A DNA stretch of 64,000 nt from Pedobacter sp. R20-19 (lineage in GTDB: Bacteria; Bacteroidota; Bacteroidia; Sphingobacteriales; Sphingobacteriaceae), in NCBI RefSeq assembly GCF_000708265.2, contig NZ_JCKI01000001.1, positions 124,001 to 188,000 of the forward strand, in the 5' to 3' direction. Positions 45,751-54,817 of this stretch are shown piece after piece. Made by a program: the position numbers and the translations under genes. Under the pieces are notes generated by a model, which made no database searches, had not been told where the DNA came from, and saw only the letters and a program-made list of their open reading frames with translations. Position 1 is the first letter of the stretch. Every line of letters starts with the position of its first letter.

Positions 45751-46005
45751 CTATAATAATGGTTGTGTTCGCAACGAGTTGCTATCAATTAATCGTTTCT
45801 TGATCTTCTTACGATCCTCATCGATACTGATCCCTTCAACGGCTGCAATTTCTTTCAGTTTATCATGCAACTGGTCCTGTTGCCGAAACTGATATGAAAA
45901 TGACTGATGGTGTATCAACTGGAGGCAACCATCTGAGTAAATAATCTTTGCTTTGGGATATGGTATTGACCATCTTCTACCTCTTCTAAAATGGAGAGGA
46001 ACCAA
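45751..46005 (-). CDS. Doubtful hypothetical protein or gene remnant
   Basis: An 84-codon frame that can only start at TTG 46005. The C-terminal half (QDQLHDKLKEIAAVEGISIDEDRKKIKKRLID) has protein-like helical composition, the N-terminal part does not. I do not recognise it. The region 45522-46237 (716 bp) otherwise shows no gene; this may be the remains of one. It lies between the nuclease pair and the zinc-ribbon/HNH pair. Confidence 0.25.
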   Translation of the reverse strand: MVPLHFRRGRRWSIPYPKAKIIYSDGCLQLIHHQSFSYQFRQQDQLHDKLKEIAAVEGISIDEDRKKIKKRLIDSNSLRTQPLL

Positions 46006-46237
46006 TAGAATTTATAGCCCGCAGCAGTGTTATTAAAATTGGCTGTTAATAGGTTAAAGATAAGTACTCGTGAAAGGGAACATCAGCTGCAAGATATCTA
46101 TTATGCCAACAATAGAAAAAATATTCTTTAAATTCGGTAACAGCGAACCATTAGTTTTCTATTTTCATCATTACCATTAAACAAAATTTTTGGCCTGTGA
46201 TCACCAACTCTTATATTACCGATGGTAAAAAACACAA

Positions 46238-46396
46238 ATGATTGAAATGTATTTAGCATCTGACGAACCAACAACATGCCCAAGGTGTGGAAATAGAAGC
46301 AAACTATTAGAAGACTTTAATATATCTCAAAGGCACATTTGCTTAGACGTACAATGTAGTTTTGAATTCATTTTGGAGTTCGATAATACAATATGA
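46238..46396 (+). CDS. Small zinc-ribbon protein coupled to the HNH gene
   Basis: The 52-residue product has a CPRCGNRS knuckle (two Cys near residues 14 and 17) and a second pair formed by CLDVQC (near 35 and 40), so it can bind one zinc as a treble-clef or ribbon. Its stop TGA overlaps the ATG of the HNH gene (ATGA), a strong sign that both are translated together. It may be a DNA- or protein-binding helper of the HNH enzyme. An internal ATG at 46247 is an alternative start. Confidence 0.65.
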   Translation: MIEMYLASDEPTTCPRCGNRSKLLEDFNISQRHICLDVQCSFEFILEFDNTI

Positions 46397-47166
46397 AAAC
46401 AGGACAGAAACTATGGACAAGGGAAGAGTTGATACTTGCGATAAATTTATATTGCAAACTTCCATTCGGTAGATTACATAATTCTAATCCAGAAATTATA
46501 AAACTTTCAAACCTTATAAATAGAACGGCAAGCGCGGTAGCATATAAATTGGTCAATTTCGCTAGCCTCGATCCAAGTCTGCAAGTCCGAGGCATTAAAG
46601 GTGCGGCTAATGCAAGTAAGCTAGATGCAGAGATTTGGAACGAATTCTATAACAATTGGAATCTCTTGCCTTATGAAAGTGAAAAACTACTGGCAAACTT
46701 CCAGCATACCACAGTTGAAATACTCAACCATATTCCGGAAACCGAGCTACATCGAGAGGGGCTGACAAGGGAACAACTGGTAAAGGTTAGGGTCAATCAA
46801 TCTTTCTTTCGAAGCTCCATTTTAGCATCGTATAACAATACCTGTTGCATAACTGGAATTACCCAGCCAGAACTTTTAGTTGCTGGTCACATTAAACCTT
46901 GGAGTGTTGATGAAAAGAATAGGCTAAACCCTCAAAATGGAATTGCGATAAATGCCTTACATGATAAAGCTTTTGAAAGCGGTTTCATTACGATTACACC
47001 TGATTATAAAATTAAGATTTCGCCATCTTTACTTAAGCAAAAGGAATCAAGGTCAATCGAAGATTACTTCTTGAAACTTGATAATAAGGATATCATTTTA
47101 CCTTCTAAGTTTCTTCCAGATATCGAATTTTTAAAATATCATAATGAATTTAGGTTTAGGTTTTAA
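46393..47166 (+). CDS. HNH-family restriction-like endonuclease
   Basis: The 257-residue protein has a helical N-terminal part (about 1-115), then an HNH domain: CCITG (near 150), the metal- and base-activating LLVAGHIKPWSVDEKNRLNPQNGIAI (His near 165) and LHDKAFESGFITI. This form of HNH (HNH_2-type, G-H-I-x-P-W, N-P-x-N-G) is frequent in stand-alone restriction endonucleases and defence islands. No methylase gene lies nearby, so self-protection is unexplained. Its tight coupling to the zinc-ribbon gene makes a two-subunit nuclease possible. Confidence 0.83.
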   Translation: MKTGQKLWTREELILAINLYCKLPFGRLHNSNPEIIKLSNLINRTASAVAYKLVNFASLDPSLQVRGIKGAANASKLDAEIWNEFYNNWNLLPYESEKLLANFQHTTVEILNHIPETELHREGLTREQLVKVRVNQSFFRSSILASYNNTCCITGITQPELLVAGHIKPWSVDEKNRLNPQNGIAINALHDKAFESGFITITPDYKIKISPSLLKQKESRSIEDYFLKLDNKDIILPSKFLPDIEFLKYHNEFRFRF

Positions 47167-47236
47167 TTCAAAGTGCCTTGTTGAAAATAAGAAAGCTCCT
47201 TTAAGCAGTTACTTCGCTTAAAGACATTAAGTATAG

Positions 47237-47344
47237 GACTTTGCCGGCGATGTGTTTTATGCCTGGGCTTTCGCCCTTAAGCACGAAAACAATGTAGTAT
47301 CCAACAATCAATACCTGGGCGACTTTACCATGCCACAGGCTTAA
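47237..47344 (+). pseudogene. Short C-terminal gene remnant
   Basis: A 35-codon open stretch after a TAG reads FAGDVFYAWAFALKHENNVV and ends YLGDFTMPQA. It has protein-like composition but no start, no family match that I recognise, and lies between the HNH gene and the terminator of the TerD operon. It is offered as a decayed gene end only. Confidence 0.3.
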
Positions 47345-47347
47345 CCC

Positions 47348-47405
47348 ATAAACCCTGCCCTAACTGTTGATTATAACCGTTTGAGCAGGGTTTATTAAAC
47401 TTTTG
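47348..47405. terminator. Terminator-like dyad at the end of the TerD operon
   Basis: ATAAACCCTGC (47348-47358) and GCAGGGTTTAT (47395-47405) form an 11-bp perfect stem with a 36-nt loop that can fold further. It lies 9 bp beyond the last minus-strand gene of the operon. Confidence 0.65.
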
Positions 47406-47414
47406 TTTTTTGAG

Positions 47415-47621
47415 CTACACTTTCCTTACTGCCGTTTTTAATACGGAGAGGAGAAAAAGGATCAGAAATACGATGAGTACCGGGGCAAAAACTTCTAACC
47501 AGCCTATACGCCCGAAAATGATTTTGATGACAAAGAGGATGCAGCTAAAAAGCATCCCCAATAGAATTAAGATTTCTTTAAAACCTTTTTGTTTTGTTTT
47601 TCTGGTTCTTCTTTTTGCCAC
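47415..47621 (-). CDS. Small two-helix membrane protein
   Basis: The 68-residue product has a strongly basic start (MAKRRTRKTKQKGF) and two hydrophobic helices (about 17-36 and 42-61), with a basic end. The start codon is GTG at 47621. It is the last gene of the nine-gene operon, 23 bp after the OmpA-domain gene. No family recognised. Confidence 0.6.
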   Translation of the reverse strand: MAKRRTRKTKQKGFKEILILLGMLFSCILFVIKIIFGRIGWLEVFAPVLIVFLILFLLSVLKTAVRKV

Positions 47622-47644
47622 AAGATTTTTTTTAAATGGATAAC

Positions 47645-48355
47645 TTATAGAAACGTAATTTCAACACGCCTGTTCTTTTTTCTTCCGCTGGCAGTTTTAT
47701 TTGAAGCAATCGGATTTTCAATACCTTTTCCTGTGGCGCTTATCCGGCTTGCTTCGATATTTAATGACGTTAAATGATTTTTAAATGCATCGGCCCTTGC
47801 CTGCGATACCTGCTGGTTTAGAGCTATCGGACCATCGCTGCTGGCATATCCATCAACATGGATGGATGCCGTTGGGTTTTTGATCAAATAAGCGACAATG
47901 CGTTTGATTAAAGTTTTGTTGGTGCTGGCAAAAGATGATGAACCCTGAACAAATGTTACCGGCACGGTATGGTTTAAAGCTTTGAGCGCTTTGGTTTGTA
48001 ATTTATCAGGAGCCGCATTGAGATTGGTTTTCCCAATTGATTCTTCTTTTATCGCCGTTGAATTTACCTGCGCAACAGCAGTGGTATCCATACCGCTAAC
48101 TTTTTCTCTTGTTGGTGTAGCAGGTACAACAACCGAAGCCGGATCGGAAGAAACGTTTGGTGCAGATGCTTTTGCCGCAGGATCTGCTTTGCCTGATGCA
48201 TAATACCAGATGCCGCCACCAACCACCAGTATCCCGAATAAACCGATCAACCAACCCCTCGATTGGCCAGCGGGTTTTTCGATCTCTCCCTTTGAAAGAT
48301 CAAATTTGGATGACTCTTTTTTAGCGCCATCATTTTTATTTAAATCGAATGCCAT
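47645..48355 (-). CDS. OmpA-domain peptidoglycan-binding membrane protein
   Basis: The 236-residue protein has an N-terminal cytoplasmic tail with two TerD-like peptides (FDLNKN and FDLSKG), one transmembrane helix (about 36-53, GWLIGLFGILVVGGGIWYY), a Ser/Ala/Pro/Thr linker and a C-terminal OmpA domain (about 125-236; FVQGSSSFAST, IHVDGYASSDG, LNQQVSQARADAF, GRKKNRRVEI). OmpA domains hold the cell wall, so it should tether something in the cytoplasm to peptidoglycan. The FDLxKG peptides resemble the N-terminal signature of the TerD neighbours, which suggests a shared partner; that is inference. Confidence 0.85.
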   Translation of the reverse strand: MAFDLNKNDGAKKESSKFDLSKGEIEKPAGQSRGWLIGLFGILVVGGGIWYYASGKADPAAKASAPNVSSDPASVVVPATPTREKVSGMDTTAVAQVNSTAIKEESIGKTNLNAAPDKLQTKALKALNHTVPVTFVQGSSSFASTNKTLIKRIVAYLIKNPTASIHVDGYASSDGPIALNQQVSQARADAFKNHLTSLNIEASRISATGKGIENPIASNKTASGRKKNRRVEITFL

Positions 48356-48367
48356 AATTTTATTTTT

Positions 48368-49021
48368 TTAGGTGTACATCTCAACTAAGGTTTGCAAACT
48401 GCCCGTATGTGCCCTGCCCATCGCTTCAAACTCCCAGCTTTCGCCAACACGGAACAAACGCCCAAATTCTACGGCATCTTCATTGGTATATTGGTCTTTC
48501 AGGTCATAACGCAGTATTTCCGAACCACTGCTTTCATCCACAATCCTGATGTAGCAGTCATTCACTTTTCCAAAGTTCAGGTCTAATGTTCTCCTGTCTT
48601 TTTTATTGTCGTGGGGGTATTTACAGATCGTACAGCATATAATAATCTGTTCGATTTTATCGCTGACTTTGGATAAATCGATAAACATATCTTCATCGTC
48701 GTCGCCATCACTTCTGCTCCCATCCGGATCATCAATGGCGCCGGTAATTGCACCATCTTCGGTAAATGGCCTAAAGAGGCCTTTCTCAACCTTATCCTCA
48801 ATTTTATTACCCATACGGATTTGCCCGTAAAAGGTAAAGTACGAATCAGAAGGGATTTTGAAATCGCCACCAATCGAAAATGCCGAAACATCGAGGTCGA
48901 ATTCTGGTCCTCCCGGTTGCTCGTTAGGATCCCAGCCCATTCCAATTTTTACAATGGTGAGTCCAGGCGCTGCCTTGGAAAGGGAGAACCGGTCTCCCTT
49001 ATTTAAATTAAAACTGCTCAT
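48368..49021 (-). CDS. TerD-family protein (distal)
   Basis: The 217-residue product is a TerD domain: FNLNKGDRFSLSKAAPGL, the GMGWDPN motif, EFDLDVSAF, a Gly/Asp-rich calcium-binding-type loop (DPDGSRSDGDDDEDMFIDLSK) and late strands RYDLKDQY. It stands 1 bp from the preceding TerD gene. TerD proteins are soluble calcium-binding proteins of the Ter stress systems. The other classical partners (TerB, TerC, TerZ-type set) are absent here. Confidence 0.9.
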   Translation of the reverse strand: MSSFNLNKGDRFSLSKAAPGLTIVKIGMGWDPNEQPGGPEFDLDVSAFSIGGDFKIPSDSYFTFYGQIRMGNKIEDKVEKGLFRPFTEDGAITGAIDDPDGSRSDGDDDEDMFIDLSKVSDKIEQIIICCTICKYPHDNKKDRRTLDLNFGKVNDCYIRIVDESSGSEILRYDLKDQYTNEDAVEFGRLFRVGESWEFEAMGRAHTGSLQTLVEMYT

Positions 49022-49022
49022 C

Positions 49023-49589
49023 TTATTGATATAATGCTATTAATGTATTTAAACCGCCGGAAAAGGCTTGGCCAAGGGCCTCTACATTCCATGCTCCCCC
49101 GTTTCTGGAGATTGAAGCAATCATCAGGGAATCTTCATTTGTAAATTCCTCTTTAAGCAGGTATTGACATAAAACCGATTTGTCGGCATGGTTCCTGATA
49201 TTGATGTAGGAATTTTGAACGTGGCCAAAGTGGTGTCCTCTTTCTTCGCTTTGATCAATGGTTACGGCGAAATAAAGGAACTCCACTTTCGGATCTATTT
49301 TGGATAAATCGATATGGATTACTTCATCATCTCCGTCGCCTTCGCCACCCCTGCTATCGCCCGGGTAATGGGTAGAACCATCGGGGCTGGTGTTGTTGTT
49401 ATAAAAAATAAAGTACTCATCAGCAAGAAGTTTGCCGTTTTCGCCCAGCATAAACACGGAGAGGTCGAGGTCTACCGGGTGCCCGTTTACAACAGCGGTA
49501 TCCCAGCCCAGGCCTGCAATGAGGTGATTTAAGCCCGGTTCTTCCCCCATCAGGGAAACTGGTTTTCTTTTTTCTATTTGTATAGCCAT
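49023..49589 (-). CDS. TerD-family protein (proximal)
   Basis: The 188-residue product is a second TerD domain: KRKPVSLMGEEPGL, GLGWDTAVVNGHPVDLDLSVFML, the acidic loop GDSRGGEGDGDDEVIHIDLSK and a late CQYLLKEEFTNE. It has the conserved D-x-D residues of the calcium site. It is shorter than its neighbour by 29 residues. It lies 27 bp after the gene for the proline-rich protein. Confidence 0.9.
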   Translation of the reverse strand: MAIQIEKRKPVSLMGEEPGLNHLIAGLGWDTAVVNGHPVDLDLSVFMLGENGKLLADEYFIFYNNNTSPDGSTHYPGDSRGGEGDGDDEVIHIDLSKIDPKVEFLYFAVTIDQSEERGHHFGHVQNSYINIRNHADKSVLCQYLLKEEFTNEDSLMIASISRNGGAWNVEALGQAFSGGLNTLIALYQ

Positions 49590-49616
49590 TTTGTTAAGTT
49601 TTAGATTTTATACGCG

Positions 49617-50897
49617 CTAACTTTTTTTTGGAGGTAAAGACGGTGGTTTTACCGGATTGTTTTTAGTGCTTGGTGTTGCTTTTATTTCGGGCAACCTGGG
49701 GATGTTTACCGGTTTTGGAACATCGATTTGCTTTTTGGGTGGTAATGGCGGAGGCAGTTTTGGTGTTGGAAGGGCTGGCCGCGGCAATACAGGAGGCGCA
49801 GTGGGTACTTTTGCTTTAACGATGTAACTGCCATTGGCAATGGCCTGAAAAATAGCCAGCATGGTATCTTTAACATCAACAGGCTGCAATGCGACAACAT
49901 GATGATATTTTTTAAGCAGTTTATCAGAAAAATACGCAGTGCTGATTTCTTCTGATCCAAGCAGGATCATTACCCCATCGGCCTGTAAATTGTTGGTCCT
50001 TAACAGATCATCGATTGCGGCAAAAATCATCCCGTCATTGGCATAATATTGCAACCTGTCGTTCAGGTTTCTTTCCCTTACATTAAACCAATACCGGTTT
50101 CCATCAGATAGTTCGGCTTCGCCTTTAATAATGGGGCTGACGTTTTGAAGTAAAGCCGCGCAGAAGGGAAGCAGGAAAGCGATTTCGGCATCTTTATTAA
50201 CCGACAGATAAGAGTTTTGCAGGATGATATATTCTAAAATCATATCGGCCAGGATCTTTACCCTGGGGTCGGCACCCCGACCTACCAGTTCGGCCGAGCC
50301 AAGGGCTTCGGCCTTACTATTTTTGTAAAGGTTTAAATAAAGTACATCATCAATGCCATTCATGAATAAAATAGCCTTGTTGTTTGATAAAATCTGCTTT
50401 TGGGTAAGTATATTAAAAAGGGTATGATGATATCCAACGCGGTCTAAATTAAAATAGCCCGCCTCCTGAAACAGGTTTTCGATCAGCGATTTCTCATTAT
50501 CTTCAATATCATCATCAAATAAAAAGCGCAAAGGAAACTGCTGCCTGTACGATTCGATAGAATCGGATTTGTATAATACGGTGTTTAAAAAGTGCGATAA
50601 GTATTGTTCAACACCATAATAAAACAGCTGTTTAACAGGTTTTTTATTGCCATATATATTGAAATGTTTAGCCGGATCTTTTACAATTTCGAAATAATTG
50701 CCATAAGCATAAGGATCGTTTTTGTAAAAGCGTTCCCTGGCGGCGGCACCAAAAATAAAATCGTTGCCATTTACATAAAAGTATAAGGGAACCTCGTTCG
50801 ATTCCCTCATTTTTAATGGGGCATAAGGGTTACTGTCTGATTGATACCAGAAAGTAACCGTCCGCTTCGATATTTTTGCCAATACACAGAATCCCAT
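49617..50897 (-). CDS. Possible divergent actin-fold protein with proline-rich tail
   Basis: The 426-residue protein has an alpha/beta body (about 1-345) and a C-terminal proline-rich tail (about 350-426; VLPRPALPTPKLPPPLPPKK, KPPSLPPKKS). Its segments VPLYFYVNGNDFIFGAAARE and AILFMNGIDDVLYLNLY ... GRGADPRVKILADMILEYI recall the phosphate-1 and phosphate-2 region layout of Hsp70/actin-fold ATPases, but no clear D-x-G-x-x motif is present, so the assignment is weak. It lies 5 bp from the giant ATPase gene. The tail could bind partners with SH3-like or EVH1-like pockets, or simply be disordered. Confidence 0.65.
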   Translation of the reverse strand: MGFCVLAKISKRTVTFWYQSDSNPYAPLKMRESNEVPLYFYVNGNDFIFGAAARERFYKNDPYAYGNYFEIVKDPAKHFNIYGNKKPVKQLFYYGVEQYLSHFLNTVLYKSDSIESYRQQFPLRFLFDDDIEDNEKSLIENLFQEAGYFNLDRVGYHHTLFNILTQKQILSNNKAILFMNGIDDVLYLNLYKNSKAEALGSAELVGRGADPRVKILADMILEYIILQNSYLSVNKDAEIAFLLPFCAALLQNVSPIIKGEAELSDGNRYWFNVRERNLNDRLQYYANDGMIFAAIDDLLRTNNLQADGVMILLGSEEISTAYFSDKLLKKYHHVVALQPVDVKDTMLAIFQAIANGSYIVKAKVPTAPPVLPRPALPTPKLPPPLPPKKQIDVPKPVNIPRLPEIKATPSTKNNPVKPPSLPPKKS

Positions 50898-50902
50898 CGT
50901 TA

Positions 50903-53900
50903 CTATTGTTTTTGAATGCCTTTAAGCAGGTGTTTTTCGAAGAATTTCATCCCTTCCAGAATGATGATCGGCGCTACATAATCGAAATCTTTCTGATCAT
51001 CGTGTTTCCGCTTTTGTGCTTTGATAAAATCCGGCTCGCCTTTGATGTAGTTTTCGATGTTCATATCCTGAAAACCGGCCATAAAATCTGTCGCATTCAT
51101 TTTTAAACCGAACATGCTCGATGATACCTTGTAAAACAGATCTGCAAAATCCATAAACCTTGGGCAATGCGGTTTGCCTTCCTGCGGTAAACAGATAAAA
51201 TGATTGCCAATGTGTTCCAGCATTTCCGGTGTAATGGAATTGGTTGATTCCAGATATTTAAATTCGCCATTTGGCGTAACCACACAGAAATTATCTTCTC
51301 CCAAGATCTCAATGGCCTGTTTGTTGGTGGGCACCAAAATGCTGGTGATATTGGTTGGGATGGCCAAACCTTTCGACACTTCGTATTTAACATCCGCATT
51401 GTCTGTTCCGCGTTGCGAATTGATATCAATTATTTTTAATGGACTGGTGGTTATCGGGCTAATGGTTTGTTTGGCCACTGCTTCTCCACCCATTCCCCTG
51501 ATAAACATCTGCGTATAATAATCATCTGCTGCGGCCGGATTTACCGCAGTAAACCAATCGAATATCCTTGCCCCTTTACCTGCAAATGCAATTTTTATTT
51601 TTGGCGGAATGGCTTTAACGGCTGGTGGCGCATCTTCTGATTTTACAATTTCATTCCTCAGTTTATAGGCCAGCTGACCAGCGTAAAACATAATCAGGCC
51701 GGTAACGTAAAGGTTAATGCTCATCATTTCCTTACATTCGGCAGCGATTAAAAGATAGAAAGTTTCAAAATCCGAAGCTTCTAAACGGTCAACAACCTGT
51801 TCGAAATAATAGGGTGCGGTATTTTCGTTAAATTTAGGCGTACCTGAATTTAGTCCCTGGATAGATATTTTTTTCTTTTCGCATATCCTGAGCAGCACAT
51901 TTTTAAAGTTGGGCGAAAACTTAGTAGCCTGTGCCACACGTTCCGCAGCGAAACGGATCGAGTTCTGTTTGATCATTGCTTTTCCGCCTTCCATCTGGCA
52001 TAATGCGGTAATATCCGTTGTACTACCACCGATATCGAAACAGAGTACCAGCTCACCGGGGTTAATGGAGTAACCCCCATTTGGGCGAACCAGGTAATTG
52101 GCTACGGCACAGGCTTCTGATAAGGATTCTTCGTTGCTTAACTTTTTGAAATCGAACCTTACCGGACCGGTTTCAGTTTTGATATCTACCGCTGTAAGTG
52201 TTTTTTTAGCCTCATTTCCCCATCCTGTAGCAACATCTGCTTTAGGTTGCTCGCCCCAGCCACTATTGCCGGTGCCGGTTGAACCCCATGCTGGTGTTGC
52301 GTTTACAGGTGCTGAAGCCTGACTGCCCCAGCCACCCGATTGAGTTCCGGGAGAGCCCCAGCTGCTGCTGCCCGATGTATCGCCGATATCAGAAAGATCG
52401 GAAGGAGGGAAGGTTTTTAATTTAACCTGGCTTTCAATCGGTGATATTTCTTTAAGCGAATCCCAAATACCCCTGTATTCACTTAATAATTCTTTACCCA
52501 TTGACGAGGGGTACGACCATTTTAAGGTATGCGGTTCATGGCCTTCAATAAATAACTGCGCATATACATGAAGCAGTAAGGTACTTAAATAGGCAGTTTT
52601 GTAACTCTTGTCAATCTGCTGGGTAGACCATTTCATATTGTACACCAGCTCTGCCCTGCCAATGCGGTTATAACCTAAAATGTAGCGGTTGTTTTCTGCA
52701 TTTTCGATAGGAAGGTTTTTTTCAAAACAGGGGAAACCACCTTTTACCGCCTGGGCCATTAAGGAGTTAACCTGGATGTTGCCATCGTTTACCACTCTTC
52801 TCGAATCGTGTATGGTTAATACAGATTTGATGGAATTGGTGAGGATTTCGTCGTTCTGAAAAAAGAAAATTTCATCTTCCACCGCAGGCCTTTCGTCATT
52901 GTTTTTGCTGTCGCTGGCCAGCAATGATACCCTTTTGTTGGTGAGTTTCAGGTTTTCGCAAACCTCATTCCGCTGATCGGAAAAGTAAGCAATAGAAGAA
53001 TTTGTGCTGCCAAAATCGACACCTAAAAAGGCTGGCGACAATGTTCTAGGTGCGTTTAACATGTTCACCGGTAAAGCCTGCGTATTGCCCGATCCATCGT
53101 AACGGATAATTCCAAAACCACAATCAACCCCTGCATGTGCAAACTTTACGCCTTTAAACGGTTTATTGCTTTCGTATATCTCGTATTTGTATTTATTGTC
53201 GGCCACCGCATTATTGGATGCGATATGTAACTGCGCTTTAATGTTGCCGTATTTTTCGGAGATTACCGCTGCCTTTCCATTATTGGCCAGGTATAAAGGA
53301 ATGCCTTTTTCATCCAGTACGATCCTGAAAAAATCGTCATCAACATTTCCGATAAATGGCGTCGCCTGAAACTTGGCATCGTTATGCGGTATTTCCGAAT
53401 ACAGAAAATAGCGGTTCCATTGTTTGGAAATAAAATTAGGCCACATTAATATGTCCTTACCGCTAATCGATTCGGAGGTTATCCTGTAAATTACCTCTTT
53501 AACAATTTCGTTTCCGGTTTCGGTATATAGTTTTAACTGAACAATCAACCGTTCGCCGTCTTTATCTGTTGGGTCGTAAATGGCGGTAATCCGCGATTTT
53601 ACATTTGATGATTCTGAAATGCCCACCAATGCATCAAGTGTGGCACCAAAAACATTTAAGGCCAGAGGTGTTAATGGGAGGGTAAAATAGGCGTAACTGT
53701 TCAACTGTCCTTTGGTTTCGGCCGCCAGTAGCAATATGGGTTTGGTTTTCAGGAAATTACGGGTCTCCATACCTTCCCTGCCAAAATCGATCTGGGCAAT
53801 TTCGGTCGTGTCCGGAAGCAGTAAATCTTTCGGATCAAACAGGATACTTCCTTCTTTCGATTCGTTGTAGATAATTCCTTCAGAACCGAATAATGCTGTA

Positions 53901-54811
53901 GAATAGTTAAAAAGAAGGCTAAAAGGATAATTGAACAGGGAGCCCACTTCAGGTGGGGTAGATTTATCGAGTTTAGGGTAACCTTTTGTCTGCTGATAAA
54001 TGACCATATCATTCATCCAGGCCTGGATACAGGTCGAAATATTGCCATACTCGGGCCTGATCTGTTCTTCTACACTGGCATAATTTAACCTGAACCTTTC
54101 AATATTATCCAAAATGTGTTTGGCATAACCATACAGGGTAAAAAGTTCCTGATGGTTAATTTCCGACTGTAAAGGATCAATAAATTTTCCGTTCTGTACA
54201 TTAATGAAAGGGAATTTTTCCTTTATCTGATAGGATACCGAAGTAAAAACAAAACTATCAGGAGAAGTTCCACCAATAACTTTTCCTTTAAAAGAAATGA
54301 CATCGATAAAGGGTATTCTATCTGCATTATTGGCCAATGATTGATCGCACCATAAGGGTTTTCGCTCAAACAGCATATTGCCAAATGCGCCGGTAGGCTC
54401 GTAGATGTTTGCAGTTGTATTTAAATGCTCTCCGTCTGAATAGGATAGATGAATTCTATTTGCTTCTATATCTTTATAGTTTAAAGCTATACAGCTAATC
54501 AATCCTTTCCATTCGCTGATCAGGGACTTATAAAATAACATTAAACCTGATGCTTCAGTATCTTTATCGCGGATATTATCTATGGCATTTTTGAATAAAT
54601 TGGCACGGGCGAATACGGATGGTATGCCCGATACAATTGTTCCGATATTAACAGCAGAATTCCCATCCTGATCTACAGCGATTTCGGGTATCAGGATGTT
54701 TTTGGTAAATACTTCAAGCTGGGGGATTTTATCCCAGGCAAATTCGACGCCGTTAGGCTCTGTTTTGGGATGAACTTTTATCGCCAGTGCTTTGATTCTT
54801 TTATCAGACAT
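50903..54811 (-). CDS. Giant Hsp70/actin-fold ATPase
   Basis: The 1302-residue protein has a large N-terminal part without a recognised domain (about 1-580), then an actin-fold ATPase with phosphate-1 LGVDFGSTNSSIAYF (about 594-608), a Gly/Trp-rich insertion (about 807-865), phosphate-2 LCFDIGGSTTDITAL (about 920-934) and the adenosine motif IAFAGKGARIFDWF (about 1070-1083). The three motifs identify an ATP-binding member of the superfamily, with some resemblance to SrfB-like proteins. It is encoded 6 bp after the tubulin-like gene. A chaperone, filament or assembly ATPase role is possible; polymerisation is unproven. Confidence 0.85.
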   Translation of the reverse strand: MSDKRIKALAIKVHPKTEPNGVEFAWDKIPQLEVFTKNILIPEIAVDQDGNSAVNIGTIVSGIPSVFARANLFKNAIDNIRDKDTEASGLMLFYKSLISEWKGLISCIALNYKDIEANRIHLSYSDGEHLNTTANIYEPTGAFGNMLFERKPLWCDQSLANNADRIPFIDVISFKGKVIGGTSPDSFVFTSVSYQIKEKFPFINVQNGKFIDPLQSEINHQELFTLYGYAKHILDNIERFRLNYASVEEQIRPEYGNISTCIQAWMNDMVIYQQTKGYPKLDKSTPPEVGSLFNYPFSLLFNYSTALFGSEGIIYNESKEGSILFDPKDLLLPDTTEIAQIDFGREGMETRNFLKTKPILLLAAETKGQLNSYAYFTLPLTPLALNVFGATLDALVGISESSNVKSRITAIYDPTDKDGERLIVQLKLYTETGNEIVKEVIYRITSESISGKDILMWPNFISKQWNRYFLYSEIPHNDAKFQATPFIGNVDDDFFRIVLDEKGIPLYLANNGKAAVISEKYGNIKAQLHIASNNAVADNKYKYEIYESNKPFKGVKFAHAGVDCGFGIIRYDGSGNTQALPVNMLNAPRTLSPAFLGVDFGSTNSSIAYFSDQRNEVCENLKLTNKRVSLLASDSKNNDERPAVEDEIFFFQNDEILTNSIKSVLTIHDSRRVVNDGNIQVNSLMAQAVKGGFPCFEKNLPIENAENNRYILGYNRIGRAELVYNMKWSTQQIDKSYKTAYLSTLLLHVYAQLFIEGHEPHTLKWSYPSSMGKELLSEYRGIWDSLKEISPIESQVKLKTFPPSDLSDIGDTSGSSSWGSPGTQSGGWGSQASAPVNATPAWGSTGTGNSGWGEQPKADVATGWGNEAKKTLTAVDIKTETGPVRFDFKKLSNEESLSEACAVANYLVRPNGGYSINPGELVLCFDIGGSTTDITALCQMEGGKAMIKQNSIRFAAERVAQATKFSPNFKNVLLRICEKKKISIQGLNSGTPKFNENTAPYYFEQVVDRLEASDFETFYLLIAAECKEMMSINLYVTGLIMFYAGQLAYKLRNEIVKSEDAPPAVKAIPPKIKIAFAGKGARIFDWFTAVNPAAADDYYTQMFIRGMGGEAVAKQTISPITTSPLKIIDINSQRGTDNADVKYEVSKGLAIPTNITSILVPTNKQAIEILGEDNFCVVTPNGEFKYLESTNSITPEMLEHIGNHFICLPQEGKPHCPRFMDFADLFYKVSSSMFGLKMNATDFMAGFQDMNIENYIKGEPDFIKAQKRKHDDQKDFDYVAPIIILEGMKFFEKHLLKGIQKQ

Positions 54812-54817
54812 GGTGCT

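Noticed and set aside
46216..46228. TTACCGATGGTAA as a seventh copy of the shared operator
   Set aside because: It is a different dyad (TTACC-N3-GGTAA), only 9 bp from a start codon, and has no TAnnTTTG box 21 bp downstream.
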